Source: Sipunculus nudus | Taxonomy: Eukaryota > Annelida > Sipuncula > Golfingiida > Sipunculidae | Length of the DNA: 64,000 nucleotides | Assembly: GCA_026874595.1 (NCBI GenBank) | Contig: CM049309.1 | Span: forward strand, 16,444,576 to 16,508,575 | Direction of reading: 5' to 3' | Shown: piece after piece, positions 1-10,779 of the stretch | Position numbering within the stretch: the first letter of the stretch is position 1 | Layout of the letters: every line of letters starts with the position of its first letter | Program-made: the position numbers and the translations under genes | Notes under the pieces: model-generated | The model's input: only the letters and a program-made list of their open reading frames with translations | Told to the model about the DNA's origin: nothing | Databases searched by the model: none

Positions 1-198
1 AAACGATGGCAAACATGTGATATAAACCTTCTGGCGATTTCACATTATGATGTCCATGACTACTCTGACTACTGCAGTTTTTTTTATTAGTTTAAGTTAT
101 TTAAGTGTAGATAGTACCCTTTAAATTTAATTAAGTAATAAATACCAGGGCGTCTACGTTTATCTGTCTGTTTTGGGTGTTCATGCAGAAGCAAGAAG

Positions 199-199
<1 letters not shown>

Positions 200-276
<77 letters not shown>
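200..276. repeat. (TA)n microsatellite
   Basis: Uninterrupted TA dinucleotides, about 38 units. Open reading frames across it (YIYIYI...) are repeat artefacts. Confidence 0.98.
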
Positions 277-278
<2 letters not shown>

Positions 279-1640
279 TGTATGGGTCATATGCAGAAAA
301 TATATAAGCTTATTTTACATATAAAAGTCATGTTACCTACATTTTATCTGCAAAAATTTCTAAATCCCTGATAGACATTTCTTGAGCAAAGCGTGGTTGA
401 AAAGATTACATTGGCCTGCCGACTACTCGGACAATTATTTCTAAACTATTCAAATATCATTATTTATCATTTAGTTTTTTATGAGTAATTAGTTTACTAT
501 TTTATTTGTTTTTTATCATTTACTCGAAAAACATTGATTTTTATATATAAATTCTCACATTGTTAGTATTTATAATCACATTGAGTGCATTTCAAACTGA
601 TCATATGTTAGCCTTTTGCCCCTGAAGCGGGATGCGAACAGAAAAAAATATAATGGCGAATTGTCAAGAAAGGTGACACAACAAAACTTTCCAATAATGT
701 ATTTTCAACAGCGTAAATCTGTGTAGGTAGGAGTTTTAAAAAAGTAAAAACCGTGAAACGGGAAGGCTTACAGGAGTGTCAATTTAATTATAAAGCTGGT
801 TCTCATGCTGAATTGAAAATAATAAGCCTCCCATATACCCACTCTGGGTTAAGGACTTTGTTGTCTTTTTCTTCCGGTCATGGCCTGCGCTGGATCTCAA
901 ATAAGACAGATTTTCCAAGACAGGCCTTCAGTGAGAATAATAGTCACAAATGACAGATATGCACCTGATATATTTGTTTTATACCTAGACCCAATTTTCA
1001 AGGTTGTCAGGCGGAGACAACCTTCTGGGAGACCTCTAGTGCACAATGACTCTAATTTAACCGCTGCTTTAAAGGTCTTTGCCACATATAAAGTGCACAT
1101 TAATTTTGTGATTTAAAATTATGAACTTATCAGATTTGAAGCCTTTTTTTGGCGAAAATGAGAGAACATTATTTTCTAGATTATCAGGAATGAGTTGATT
1201 CATTTGTTCTTTTAGCTTATTTATATAGGGAGAATATTTGTGAGTGGATGTCACAAGCACAGATTGTTTCACTGGAAGGTAAATATATTTATTATTATAA
1301 CAATCCGCGGTGTAGCACGTACCAGAAGGATACTTCTGTTATAACTGGGGTACTATATGCCAGAACAAAATACATAATGAGTAACATGACAATTCAAATA
1401 AGATAAATGTAGTTGAATAGATATATTGAAAACCTTTTCAATATGTGTAAACTAACAGGATAACAAATCTAACGTTATTAAGATGATTTAAATCATCCGA
1501 TTGTGTTAGTGAGCCAAGAGCAGTATAGCCGATATAAATGTGGTAGGTGAAACAAGAAGGCCAAGGGTCTAACGGTTTGTGCACCTTTATTGTCAAGTGA
1601 CCTCATACAATCCCGAAAACTATTTTAACCGGACGTCAAC
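277..1640. other. unassigned AT-rich DNA
   Basis: No repeat boundary, RNA gene or convincing coding segment. Short open frames at 753-953 and 880-1116 (+) lack splice context and family resemblance, so I do not call them genes. Confidence 0.6.
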
Positions 1641-1654
1641 ATACAGGGGGCAAT

Positions 1655-2445
1655 ATCATGAATGTTCTGAAACGAAGACAACACCTAAGCCACATTTCTC
1701 GACATGGAAAAGGCCTCCGATGCATATGGTCTGACAGTTTCCGCATCAAAGTTATAAGATCCCATCTGCCACATAAACTGGTGAAATTAATGTCCTCATT
1801 CCTGACAGATAGATCCCCTATAGTTTATCTTAAAAGGCAAAATCTGAGGAGATTACGCTTTAGGCTAAGGCTCCCCAGGGCTCAGTGCTGAGCCCTTAAC
1901 ACTTTAGCATGTATGTTAACGACCTTCCGAAGACGGGACAAATGGTCAGCGTTTAACAATACGCCGACGACATAGCCACCTAGGCCACTGGTCCCAACTT
2001 TTGCTATTCGCGCAGCTCGACCGGATAAGCAACTGGTACAGCACTTGGTGAATCAAAATAAATTCAACTGAAACACAAACAATTTTGTTTATTAGAGCCT
2101 ACAACCAAAATATTTCGAACCCTTAAAACTGTTAGGTGAAAATTCAAATCATTCTGACGGTGCCAGATTCTTGGGTATAACTTTTGGCTCTAAAGGTTGT
2201 GTGCTATAAGACGGACGGTTCTAAACTAGAAACAGCTACATGCCTTTTTCAACAATTAATCCATCATATAGTCATATATGGATCCATAGCTTTTCTAAGT
2301 GCAGCTGTGACGCGCTTATATAAGCTAGACGTTCAACAAAACAAAGCCCTCAGAGCAGTCTTGAGAGTTAGTAGGTTGACTGAAACATCAGAATTAAGAA
2401 CATATACACATAAACTCTATACAAATCTTAACAAATGACCACAAG
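1655..2445 (+). pseudogene. LINE reverse transcriptase remnant
   Basis: Decayed reverse transcriptase of a non-LTR retrotransposon, read in several frames. A 'LPHKLVKLMSSFLTDR' block lies near 1770-1815. A GSPQGS-like block follows, then 'QYADD' (1957-1971), the metal-binding catalytic motif, intact but followed by an in-frame TAG at 1981-1983. The C-terminal part (about 2240-2400) reads 'AFLSAAVTRLYKLDVQQNKA', typical of the region after the LINE RT palm. Frameshifts and stops show it is inactive. No endonuclease or 3' tail is visible, so it is truncated at both ends. The clade (Jockey/CR1-like) is a guess from wording; the RT identity is secure. Confidence 0.85.
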
Positions 2446-2449
2446 CATA

Positions 2450-3460
2450 AAATAGCCAGAGAATGAGCAACCTTTAATCCAAATCCATATCGGTATATAA
2501 CAAAGGGGATATAGGACAGGGAATACATGTGTGTGTGTTAGTTAGTGCATAATAGCAGATATTTGGTTCGTCCCAAGACGCTTTATTCCGATTTGCTCTG
2601 CAGCTCTACATCAACGTCTGGAGGAGACCTTTATGAATACTCCGTTTAAGGTTCCAAATAGAAGACCCTTTTGGAATCGTATAAGTGACTTTTTGGCGAT
2701 GTAAAAATAAGATTATTACCTTGTAGATATTTTGGATTGTTTTATGAAAGTCCTGAATGGTTAAAGCACCGATGTGATGCTCAATTGCCCAACATAACAT
2801 TCTTTTACCAAGAACCCTGGTGTTAACAGAAGAAGTCGCAATGGTTATATTAAATGCCCACAGTCCTTTGTAACTGAAATTGGTCTTGGACACCGCTTTT
2901 TCCTAATCACTGTAGGATGTGGAAAAAACGGGCGTTAATAAGGGACCGTGCAGCTTACCAGTCAAACGCGCCGTCCGCTCGCAACAAATTCATCAAGTTC
3001 TTTTATGTTTAAAAAACAGCAGGCTTATATGGATCGTGAGGGGATAATTTATTTTATTATAATATCATGGTAAGAACATAGTAAATTTGTCAGAGAGACC
3101 CCCCATATACTACGACAAACACGTCGGATGTGTTTTTATGTATATAATTAGCACTCTCTAGTTTCTTTTTTTTTTGTTTACATACCGTCATTTCACAGTT
3201 ACACGTCCTAATGTGTACAGGTCATTCCTACAACTGTGAACGGACTATCAAAGTTGGTGAATGCATGTTTATTCACAAACACATGTATAAATCTGTATGT
3301 ATCAATAAATCGGTTATTTGTATCATTATTCGATGGCTGCCAAGCAAATGCACGAGTTATCATGCCATTTCTCACAAATCACGTAACCATTACACTGCCA
3401 TAGCTTATACAATCAGTAATCAGTCTAGAACTTTACACCACTCACAGCCATGAACATATG
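2450..3460. other. unassigned DNA
   Basis: No assignable gene or repeat. Open frames at 2606-2893 (-) and 3211-3453 (+) have no recognisable motif and are treated as chance. Confidence 0.55.
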
Positions 3461-3473
3461 AAGGAAACAGTCT

Positions 3474-3866
3474 TTTTTTTAATATTTTATCTAACTTAGT
3501 TTGTTGGAGGTAGCCGCTTGATTTTTGTAATGGTAGCCTAACTAATACTGTTCATCTGCAGAATTCCATTCTGGTTTCGGTATACATGACAGAGCAGTAG
3601 CACACGCTTCTTCTCATTTTATATCCTAGTGCAACTGGGCCCGGTGACTACTACACCTGCGGCCTACGGTGGGTAATCATCCCTATTGCTGTGTCATGCC
3701 ACCAAGGAACCCCCGATAAACCCGTCCTTTACATTACGTCTGCAGAGCGCTCACCCTTGGTTATGGGCATACCGTAAAAATTCTCACCACTTAGGCTGAG
3801 ATTCAAATTCAGGATCTTCCGGCTTTGAGGTCTGTACTCTACCAATAGACCACGGAAACCGGCAGC
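3474..3866 (-). mobile_element. SINE family B, copy 1
   Basis: tRNA-headed short interspersed element on the minus strand. The head lies at the right end: reverse-complemented, it has an A-box-like 'TGGTCTATTGGTAGAG' and a decayed B box 'TTGAATCTC'. The body shares 'ATCTGCAGA', 'GGAACCCCC' and 'TCTTCCGGCTTTGAG' with the copies near 46.1 and 47.3 kb. The left end is poly-T (a poly-A tail on the minus strand). It is flanked by a 12-bp target duplication with one mismatch: AGGAAACAGTCT (3462-3473) and AGGAAACCGTCT (3867-3878). More diverged than the 46-kb copy. Confidence 0.82.
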
Positions 3867-3879
3867 AGGAAACCGTCTC

Positions 3880-4730
3880 GCCTTTCTTCTTATAAGGATA
3901 ACCGGTAAATACCGGTCTGTAAAACATAAATTCCTATGCGGTTATTCTTTGCTTAATGAAGCATAAGTATCCGTTGAGTCCCTTAAGAAACCGACAAAAA
4001 TGTCGTCCCAGGTTGTATATAGGATTATTATATCCAGTTATGTCCTGTACTTCCTGTTCCGGAAGATAACAAGGAAGCCCACCCACTTCCAGTGTGCATG
4101 TAGTACATTTGTATCCAACATTCTTTAAAGGTCATATATGATGTTTTGTTGTTTATCTCAGACGCATTCCAGTCGGATTTAACAAAGAAATAATAAAACA
4201 AGACGGTATTATATTAATGAGCAGTAATTAATCTCGAGAAAGGAGGTACCTATTGAATGGGCTCTGCATAATATTATATAGCTGATTCTAATTCACTGGC
4301 TTATAAAAAGACCTGATGTATTAATCATGGATCAGTCGCCGGTGAATTGAATATATTCCCACCTGGTTCCAACCACATCCAATCTTCTGCCTATCAAGTG
4401 TCTCTGCAGTGGGCAATGAGGGTTTTTTCAGTGTTTCCTGTTTGTCCTCGCCTAGCGTGTGCCTGAATGTCACGAGGCATGAAGTCTCTGACATCAAATA
4501 AGAAAATATAAAAAGGCCCTCTAAACTGATCACCCTGTCTGTACTTGCGTTTTATGTTTGCCTACCTGTATGCTGGGGCTGTGTTTCACAGATTTTAATT
4601 AGGTAAGGTGATGTGATCATCCATCTCGTTCTACCTGTCTCTTTTATATTTAAAATAAAATTCATGTGATAGTTTTCATGTGTTCCCATCTGTATGTCTG
4701 TATATTTGTCTTCAGGTGATGTCCACTGTT

Positions 4731-4732
<2 letters not shown>
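3880..4732. other. unassigned DNA
   Basis: No supported gene. The open frame at 4321-4533 (-) has no family resemblance. Confidence 0.5.

Positions 4733-4777
<45 letters not shown>
4733..4777. repeat. (GA)n microsatellite
   Basis: About 22 uninterrupted GA units. Confidence 0.98.
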
Positions 4778-4779
<2 letters not shown>

Positions 4780-5440
4780 CTGTATGTTAGTTAGGAAACC
4801 CCAGATTTTGGAAATTTATATTCATTTGCAAACATGTTAAGTAAGGGGCAGGACCATAGCTTTCTTCGTCGTCACTAATTGGTTTTCTTTGATACTAGAA
4901 CGAACAGGGACTCCAAGGTATATATGAAGTTTGTAAACTACAAAATCATGCGAAATGCGCCTGACCACTGCATTATGAATGCCATGAGACAGTTCAAGTG
5001 GACTTAATCTAAACTGCGAAGATGACAACGGATCAAGGCCGATACTTTCATATTTCAAAAGCTGAATTAATCTTTGTTGATTCTCGGGGTGTCACCCTTT
5101 GTTCAGAAAGGGATTGGGTCTTCACTGTATCACCTTTTATTGCTGACGCTCTTGACCAAAGTTAATGCCTTCATTATTTACTCCAACCGGACGGCCCGAC
5201 GTCGTTTAATCATTCATAAATGCCCCAATTTATCAAAACCCATTACTGATACTCAGTCCTCCTTCTTGATATGACAGGTGTATCTGAAGGCTTTCTTCAC
5301 CTGATTGAGTTTTGGACACACATGGATGATTTTTCAGCTTTGCTCCCGACTTTTTCAATCACAGTCTTACCGTCCGTAAACATTTCACATCAGACATATA
5401 AGTTAAAACCTTTTATACTCAAACCGATCTTTAATTAACG
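4780..5440. other. unassigned DNA
   Basis: No supported feature. Two short open frames (4837-5058 -, 5074-5274 +) have no recognisable motif. Confidence 0.5.
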
Positions 5441-5443
5441 ACT

Positions 5444-5548
5444 AGAACGGCCCGGTCTACAATTTTGGAATGGACCGGACAGGACTGCTAACACGAAATA
5501 CCGGACGGCTTATCCATAGACCGGACCGGTCCGGATCGCTCCACCTAA
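5444..5548. repeat. CCGG-rich short repeat cluster
   Basis: Several 'ACCGGAC' and 'CCGGTCCGG' words in about 100 bp of otherwise AT-rich DNA. A related 'CCGGTCCATG' stretch followed by 'GGTACGGTCCGC' lies at 6515-6543 with 'CACCTAA'/'TTAGGTG' in opposite orientation. The two could be degraded inverted ends of one larger element enclosing the TRIM, but alignment is weak. Confidence 0.45.
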
Positions 5549-5700
5549 TTTTTAAATGTTTATGCTAAATAGATGACTTTAAAGATTTACTTTCAATCTA
5601 CGAATATAAGGTGTAATTAACCTCAGTGGCAGCTAGTATACATATATACGTTGTTACGGGGTGACATAAAAGCGGACCGAACAGTCTCGCAAGTAAAGCT

Positions 5701-5767
5701 TGCTATTCTAGCGAAGCGGTTGGAACGCCGGGCATGTGCGCCACCGACATGGGTTCGAATCCTAGCG
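5701..5767 (+). promoter_or_regulatory. tRNA-like unit with A and B boxes in left LTR of element A
   Basis: A-box-like TAGCGAAGCGGTTGGAACG (5709-5727) and a near-consensus B box GGGTTCGAATCC (5751-5762) at tRNA-like spacing. A D-arm can be drawn (GCG 5711-5713 with CGC 5726-5728) and a short acceptor pairing TGCTA (5701-5705) with TAGCG (5763-5767). This suggests an internal RNA polymerase III promoter. It is not a functional tRNA: the acceptor stem is incomplete. Confidence 0.75.
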
Positions 5768-5889
5768 CCAGATTGGCCCTCTGACATTACCGTGCCAGAG
5801 TAGAGGCTACTGAGTCGTGTTTGTCACGGCTAGTTCGAATCCCGGATCGGCCCAATATATCCACCTGAACAATTTGTCTTCGTAACAAA

Positions 5890-5902
5890 TGGGGGCTCGT
5901 CC
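5890..5902 (+). other. primer-binding site, tRNA-Pro type
   Basis: TGGGGGCTCGTCC, 2 bases after the left LTR end. It equals the first 13 bases of the well-known tRNA-Pro primer-binding site of gammaretroviruses (complement of the tRNA-Pro 3' end); the next bases diverge. Confidence 0.8.
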
Positions 5903-6063
5903 AACGTGACGGCAAACTTTGAGGCCCAGGAAATGGTGGTTAGAAGTAATTGTGTAATTACCGCCACCTAGTTCACCAAAAGTGTGACTCCTGTGATAGT
6001 TAATATTGTTCCGATAACAGAAAACTCTTAAGAGGGGGTGTGTTACGGGGGCGACATAAAAGC

Positions 6064-6116
6064 TAGCGATGCGGTTAGAATACCGGACATGTGCGCACCG
6101 ACATGGGTTCGAATCC
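6064..6116 (+). promoter_or_regulatory. tRNA-like A and B boxes in right LTR of element A
   Basis: A-box-like TAGCGATGCGGTTAGAAT and B box GGGTTCGAATCC (6105-6116), homologous to the left-LTR unit but lacking its upstream acceptor segment. Confidence 0.7.
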
Positions 6117-6550
6117 CGAATCGGCCCATTATTTTCTGGTGAATAATTTGTCTTCGTAACAACGAGCATTATGCATTTTATGATTGAAGTGACAGCATTA
6201 GAGTCAGCATTAGAATCATTGTCCCCTGCTGTGTTGCGCAAGGCTGGTAGCCTCTGTATCACTGTGTGTAATAGGAACAATTTCTATACATTAAACAAAT
6301 TAAACACATTGGTCTATACAATGTACATATATTATATATTCGATCATTAACATTTAATGAATAAGCTCGCCCCACCCTGCACAATTTGGTTGATATTCTA
6401 ACCCCCATGCCCCGTACAGTAACATAAAAAAATTCCATTATTGTCAAATTATTTATAAAGATAGCGATTTGTGTTAGATAGCGATAGGTGTTGGATCGGA
6501 CCACTTAGGTGAGATTCCGGTCCATGTTCCGGTACGGTCCGCACTTCTAA

Positions 6551-6883
6551 TGCCAAAAAAAGGTATGGTTTCCAGGCTCTTTTTCTCATAAATCATTGCG
6601 GGAGGGCTATATTTTTACCTTTCTTGTATTTTTCAAGAAAAATGTAAAAATGTCATATGATCAAGGAAAAGGATGATAATAACATAATTGTTTAGCTAAA
6701 CAGGAAGAAGCACTACATAATACAGGAAATTTGATCAAAATTATGTTATTTTATCTTCTTGAAAAAATATCCGAGCAGCTGGAGCTAAAAGTTAGTAAAT
6801 TTCTATTGAAAATCAAGATAACATTTTTGATGAGGGAACTGAAATTGAGGCGCGCAGTGCATGAGAACCATACTTTTTTTGCA
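6551..6883. mobile_element. TIR MITE family M, copy 1
   Basis: Non-autonomous DNA element with terminal inverted repeats: left TGCCAAAAAAAGGTATGGTT and right ...GCATGAGAACCATACTTTT, the reverse complement. Homologous to 10780-11055 and 38475-38768; all share 'AAGCACTACATAA'/'TATGTAGTG' and 'TATTTTATCTT' words. Flanking trinucleotides are TAA (left) and TTA (right), compatible with the TWA targets of PIF/Harbinger-like elements. No transposase inside; an open frame at 6731-7009 is only the MITE read through. Confidence 0.75.
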
Positions 6884-7700
6884 TTATTCATTCATTTTTT
6901 CATTCGTGGATCTCTATCACTGGAGGGAAAGAAATCACCTCCATTTCGGAGGCTTGTCAGATCAGTGCGCCAACAAAAGAAAATTGGCGGCACAAGTCTG
7001 GGGAATTAAACCTTATTTTCTGTCGTAATTATTATTGTGCTTTAGCGCTCTTCTACCACAAATAGTCAATAATATGTGACTACCCACTTATTGACACCAA
7101 GAAAACACTCAGTATTATAGATTTCTACATATTAAATCTCTTAAAAACAAGTTTGTATTAAAATTGAAAGAAAACTGTCGAAGAATCAATTAATAATTAT
7201 AATAATAATTTTCTTCAGCTTTCATTTTCTAGAGCGTATATCATCTTCGAATGTTAAAATGTTATTATGTGTATCATTTTAGAAATTCTTAATTAACAGA
7301 AATGACACTATCATGTTACAAAACATCATTTCTATATCTCGGATTCATTTATGTTAACTTTTCTTATGGAGAGAGAATCAATTGTTAAACAATGATTAAT
7401 TAAAAATTTTATTCTTAAGACATGAATGTATTATTTTCAAGAGATGTCTGATTAAAAAGACTTCGTTGGGGCTTGCTGGCTCATCATTGATTCCCCGATG
7501 TTCTGTCCCGATGTCTGCCCTATGTCACCCCATGTTTTCCCAGTGTCACATTGTCATAACTCCTTCAGGTGGCGAGAGGTAGAAAAATTTTACCCTCCAT
7601 TTGTCTGTCAAAAAACATTAACGGGAATGAGGTTGTTCTTGGAATGTAAAAAGCATATGTCTCCCCTTCCTATGGGCTTCCCTTCTTCAAATTTGAGGAA
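6884..7700. other. unassigned AT-rich DNA
   Basis: Very AT-rich with no supported feature. Confidence 0.55.
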
Positions 7701-7734
7701 AAATACCGACTAATAAAAAAGTCACAGTATTAAA

Positions 7735-8225
7735 AAAAAAATTTTATTCCGACTTATTTGACCTTAAAAATGATGGTCAAGGTCACCGGTTTTGAAAACT
7801 ACGAGATTTTGGTAAAATATTTCACAAGTCAAATTTCATGAATATAAATTGAGTGGTTCAAAAGTTATAGCGTTAACAAATAATTTTTATTTTTGTTAAT
7901 TTGAAGAGGTCAAGGTCACCAATTTCTTAACTCTTCAAAGAATTTGTTTGAAACAATTAGTGTTTCAAATTTGAGATAGAAATATGCGATACTTCAAAAG
8001 TTATGGGTTCACAAACGTCTTTGCATGTCGGCCTCTTTGAGCTTGATGATGAAGGTCAAGAACACCAGTTTTCAACCACTTCCGAGATATTGGTAGAAAC
8101 AATTTAAATTTCAAATTTCAATAAAAAAAGTTAAGTCATTAAAAGTTATCGCGTTAAAAAAAAACAAAAAAAAACACAGACGTCGACGACGACGACGGCA
8201 GACCAAACACATGTCTCCCGATATG
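7735..8225. repeat. GGTCAAGGTCACC-type interspersed repeat with (GAC)n tail
   Basis: Repeated blocks of 'GGTCAAGGTCACC', 'CAAATTT' and 'AAAAGTTATAGCGTTAA' at about 7775, 7910 and 8050, ending in GACGTCGACGACGACGAC (about 8178-8197). This block order with a GAC-rich end resembles Helentron-associated non-autonomous elements known from bivalves. Exact termini are not clear. Confidence 0.55.
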
Positions 8226-8255
8226 GGAAGTAAAGGTCAGATTTTTAGTCTGATA

Positions 8256-8579
8256 TCACCCCGTTCGTGTCTCATCCCACTTAACGCTCTGCCTTCCTGG
8301 TCTAAAAGTCTGTTCTTTTTGTATCCTCTGTTGTATAGAATATAATATTAGTCGTTTGGACAGCTCCCTTAATACTGTTTTCCCATATGGGTCGAGTTCA
8401 CGTAGTTTCTGACAGATGGCGCTACGATAGACCCTACGGAAATTAATGTCCAAATCCTCAGGGTTTAAAAGGAAAACATGGAAAACAACCCCCTTAGGAC
8501 ACATTTTTGCATCGTTTCCGGCACTTCTACAAAAACGGACATTCGACCACGGAGTGGCTTCAGAGGGATTGCCTGACAA
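8256..8579 (-). CDS. uncharacterised 107-aa open frame (doubtful)
   Basis: An open frame starting at an ATG next to the GAC-rich repeat, with fairly ordinary amino-acid composition ('ELDPYGKTVLRELSKRL' is hydrophilic and helix-like). I recognise no domain. There is no clear promoter, splice signal or neighbour to support it. It could be a remnant of an element protein or chance. Listed because it is less low-complexity than the other frames in this part. Confidence 0.15.
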   Translation of the reverse strand: MSGNPSEATPWSNVRFCRSAGNDAKMCPKGVVFHVFLLNPEDLDINFRRVYRSAICQKLRELDPYGKTVLRELSKRLILYSIQQRIQKEQTFRPGRQSVKWDETRTG

Positions 8580-9460
8580 TGATTAAGAGCCACCACAGTC
8601 AATTACGATATGGATAATATTTCAGGTTGACGGACACACAGAAGACGCACGCTTTATAACTATTTACGTATAACCTTTCCCTAAAGGTCGGCTGCACAGA
8701 CAAAAGCATTAACCTTAAGATGCCCCGGGGTAACGGAGGGCTGCTCCCAGACCTTTACTGACGTCACAGACCATTCTTCATGTCACAGACAAGGTCTCTT
8801 GGAGTAAAACGGTACCTCCAGATTTTATCCACGCTGAGACACATGTAAGCTGTTTCTGTTGATATAATGTTAACTTTGGGGAGCTGTCTGTCTGGCTATA
8901 ACTCTTGAAAGCACCGGTAACAAATCAAATTGCCGGCGTGTCCTGTGCTTATATAGCCAGGCACGTTGTGGCTAGAAGTTTAGGCTTTGTGAATATACGG
9001 AGGAAATCGCTGATGGCGGCTTTCAGTTCGCTTCACTCGCGGTGCAAGTTTCCTATAGGAACATCAGACAATAATTTTCCTGCATTTATCAAATGCTAAA
9101 ATCCACGGAAATATTAGGATTTATTATATCAAGCTAAGTAGCCCTATGCTTGTAATGGACGTACATTTATTACTTTCTGTCGCGAAAATTGACCAATCGA
9201 TTAGGTTCGTTGTTAACAATCCAATTTCCTTCTAACAGATATCATTAGTGCTTCCTAAAATAACCCAGACTAGATTACATAATTGTGATTATATCAATAA
9301 TAACAGCACATGTACATTAAGAAACTAAGAATAAAATTACATCGGCATGTTTATCACGCAGTTAGGTAGTTCTTCAGCCAAAACGCATACCATAAATATA
9401 CAATTTAAACAGGAGCGTTAATCTAGGGTTGGGCAATGCCGAAAGCGTAATAAAGTGTTG
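8580..9460. other. unassigned DNA
   Basis: No supported feature; the short frame at 8905-9099 (+) is unrecognised. Confidence 0.5.
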
Positions 9461-9462
9461 CA

Positions 9463-9479
9463 ATATATATATATATATA
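9463..9479. repeat. (TA)n tract
   Basis: Short TA run directly abutting the left end of the Tigger-like element. Confidence 0.9.
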
Positions 9480-10415
9480 TAGTCTAGCCCGCTTATTGTC
9501 ATATCGGTGGTGCATGCTTGAATAGTGATAATAACCGGAATGTGACACTATGCGGGCTTTGCCATCGACGTCCTTATGAGTTATAGAAGAAGCGTTATGT
9601 CTCAAATGATATTAAATAAATCGTCAATAAAAAGAACCAGAAACGTTTATGAATATTTTTATTGCACAACGGCAAATCAAATAACGTTAATGCGCACCTT
9701 ATTTCCTATAAGTTTCGTGCCACATGCCGCTATAACTGACCAAAATCCGACCTGCTAACAGAAACAGTCGTATGTATCGTCTGGGTCATGACGTCAAATG
9801 TCTTATTTTCCGGATGTCTTATTAATGACTCAAACTTCCATGACTGTCTTTACGATAGGACTGTCTTGGGAGCGGGCATCGTCAAGCCATTGTCAATTTA
9901 CATTCTGAAGTTTCGTATCTCCTCCAGTGCTCCAAAACTTTGAGCTTTTCGCGGACCCTTTAAGGGTGTTTGCAGTGTTAAGTAACGTAAACAACTCGTG
10001 CTTCATATCATCTCGGCGAAACGTCACCGAGGTGTAAACCACTGCCTTGCAAAGGCCACGAGTTCATCATGTAAGACATGTGATCGCAACCATCGCCCTT
10101 TTTAACGTACGAAGAAACGCAATGATCTGGATTACCGTGGTATCATAAGACGTTAATAAGCTGAGTGACGGAGAGTGACCCGAATGCATCACTACACTTT
10201 CATGCCGCACACAGGTGGGAGGTGTGATCGTTTGATACCCCTGACTGGTTACAGGCTCTTTTTGTTGATCGCCGTGTCGACGTTTAATGTGATATTAAAC
10301 GGTCAGATTTACCATTGTTTATAAAGGAATATAGGAAATAGTTTGGGATTTCAGATTTATGTGACAATAAACGGGATTTTCTATTAACCGATATGACACT
10401 AAGTGGGCTCAACTG
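9480..10415. mobile_element. Tigger-like non-autonomous TIR element, copy 1
   Basis: About 935 bp with terminal inverted repeats: the left end reads TAGTCTAGCCCGCTTATTGTC and the right end, reverse-complemented, CAGTTGAGCCCACTTAGTGTC, each followed by ATATCGGT. CAG-starting termini and flanking TA fit the Tigger/pogo group of Tc1/mariner elements. A homologous copy lies at 17443-18511, sharing 'CCAGAAACGTTTATGAATAT' and 'GGAGCGGGCATC'. No transposase is encoded, so it depends on an autonomous relative. Confidence 0.8.
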
Positions 10416-10493
10416 TATATGTAACGGGTAAAAATAGAAACCATGCCCGAACCCGTAACCTGTGACACACAAGCCAGACGTTCTACCGCCTCG

Positions 10494-10535
10494 CTAATAA
10501 TGCAAGCTTCACTAGCAAGGCCAGCAGGAACGCTT
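10494..10535 (-). promoter_or_regulatory. A-box region in element B downstream LTR
   Basis: Reverse-complemented, TTAGCGAGGCGGTAGAACG is A-box-like. The B box of this LTR has decayed (GGGTTCGGGC near 10445-10455), while the upstream LTR keeps GGGTTCGAACCC (about 10713-10724). Confidence 0.6.
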
Positions 10536-10657
10536 TTGTGTGTCCAGTTACATTCACCCCCTCTCCGGGAACGTTCTGTCCCAAGAACGTGGGATCTATC
10601 CCGGGGGTCACATACGTGAATTGGGTGGGGCATTATGCCACGACACCAACTCCCCGG

Positions 10658-10675
10658 ATCCCACCGCTGCCACCA
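10658..10675 (-). other. primer-binding site, tRNA-Leu type
   Basis: On the minus strand TGGTGGCAGCGGTGGGAT, 1 base after the upstream LTR. It is complementary over all 18 bases to the 3' end of eukaryotic tRNA-Leu (AAG/UAG isoacceptors: ...ATCCCACCGCTGCCA plus CCA). Confidence 0.85.
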
Positions 10676-10709
10676 TTGTAACGGGTGAAAATAGAAACCA
10701 GGCCCGAAT

Positions 10710-10726
10710 GTGGGTTCGAACCCGTA
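10710..10726 (-). promoter_or_regulatory. B box in element B upstream LTR
   Basis: GGGTTCGAACCC, a palindromic near-consensus Pol III B box, within the LTR. The matching A box is separated from it by the inserted MITE. Confidence 0.65.
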
Positions 10727-10779
10727 ACCTGTGACACAGAAGTCAGACGTTCGACCGCCAATTTTTATTACCGTTCTAA

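Larger units (their letters stand above)
5652..6161 (+). mobile_element. TRIM-like LTR element A with tRNA-like unit in the LTRs
   Basis: Miniature LTR retrotransposon (about 510 bp, no coding capacity). The left LTR (5652-5887) and right LTR (6041-6161) both begin TGTTACGGGG and end GTCTTCGTAACA, the classical TG...CA ends. A primer-binding site lies 2 bases after the left LTR, and a purine-rich tract (AAGAGGGGGTG) directly precedes the right LTR. The flanks ACGT (5648-5651) and ACGA (6162-6165) are compatible with a 4-bp target duplication with one mismatch. The LTRs differ in length (236 vs 121 bp): the right lacks about 35 bp before the A box and about 80 bp between two B-box-like segments. 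Both LTRs contain tRNA-like A and B boxes. Mobilisation must come from an autonomous relative not present here. Confidence 0.85.

Noticed and set aside
2606-2893. 95-aa minus-strand open frame
   Set aside because: No motif, splice signal or neighbour supporting it.
5807-6280. 157-aa minus-strand open frame
   Set aside because: It is antisense to the non-coding TRIM element A.
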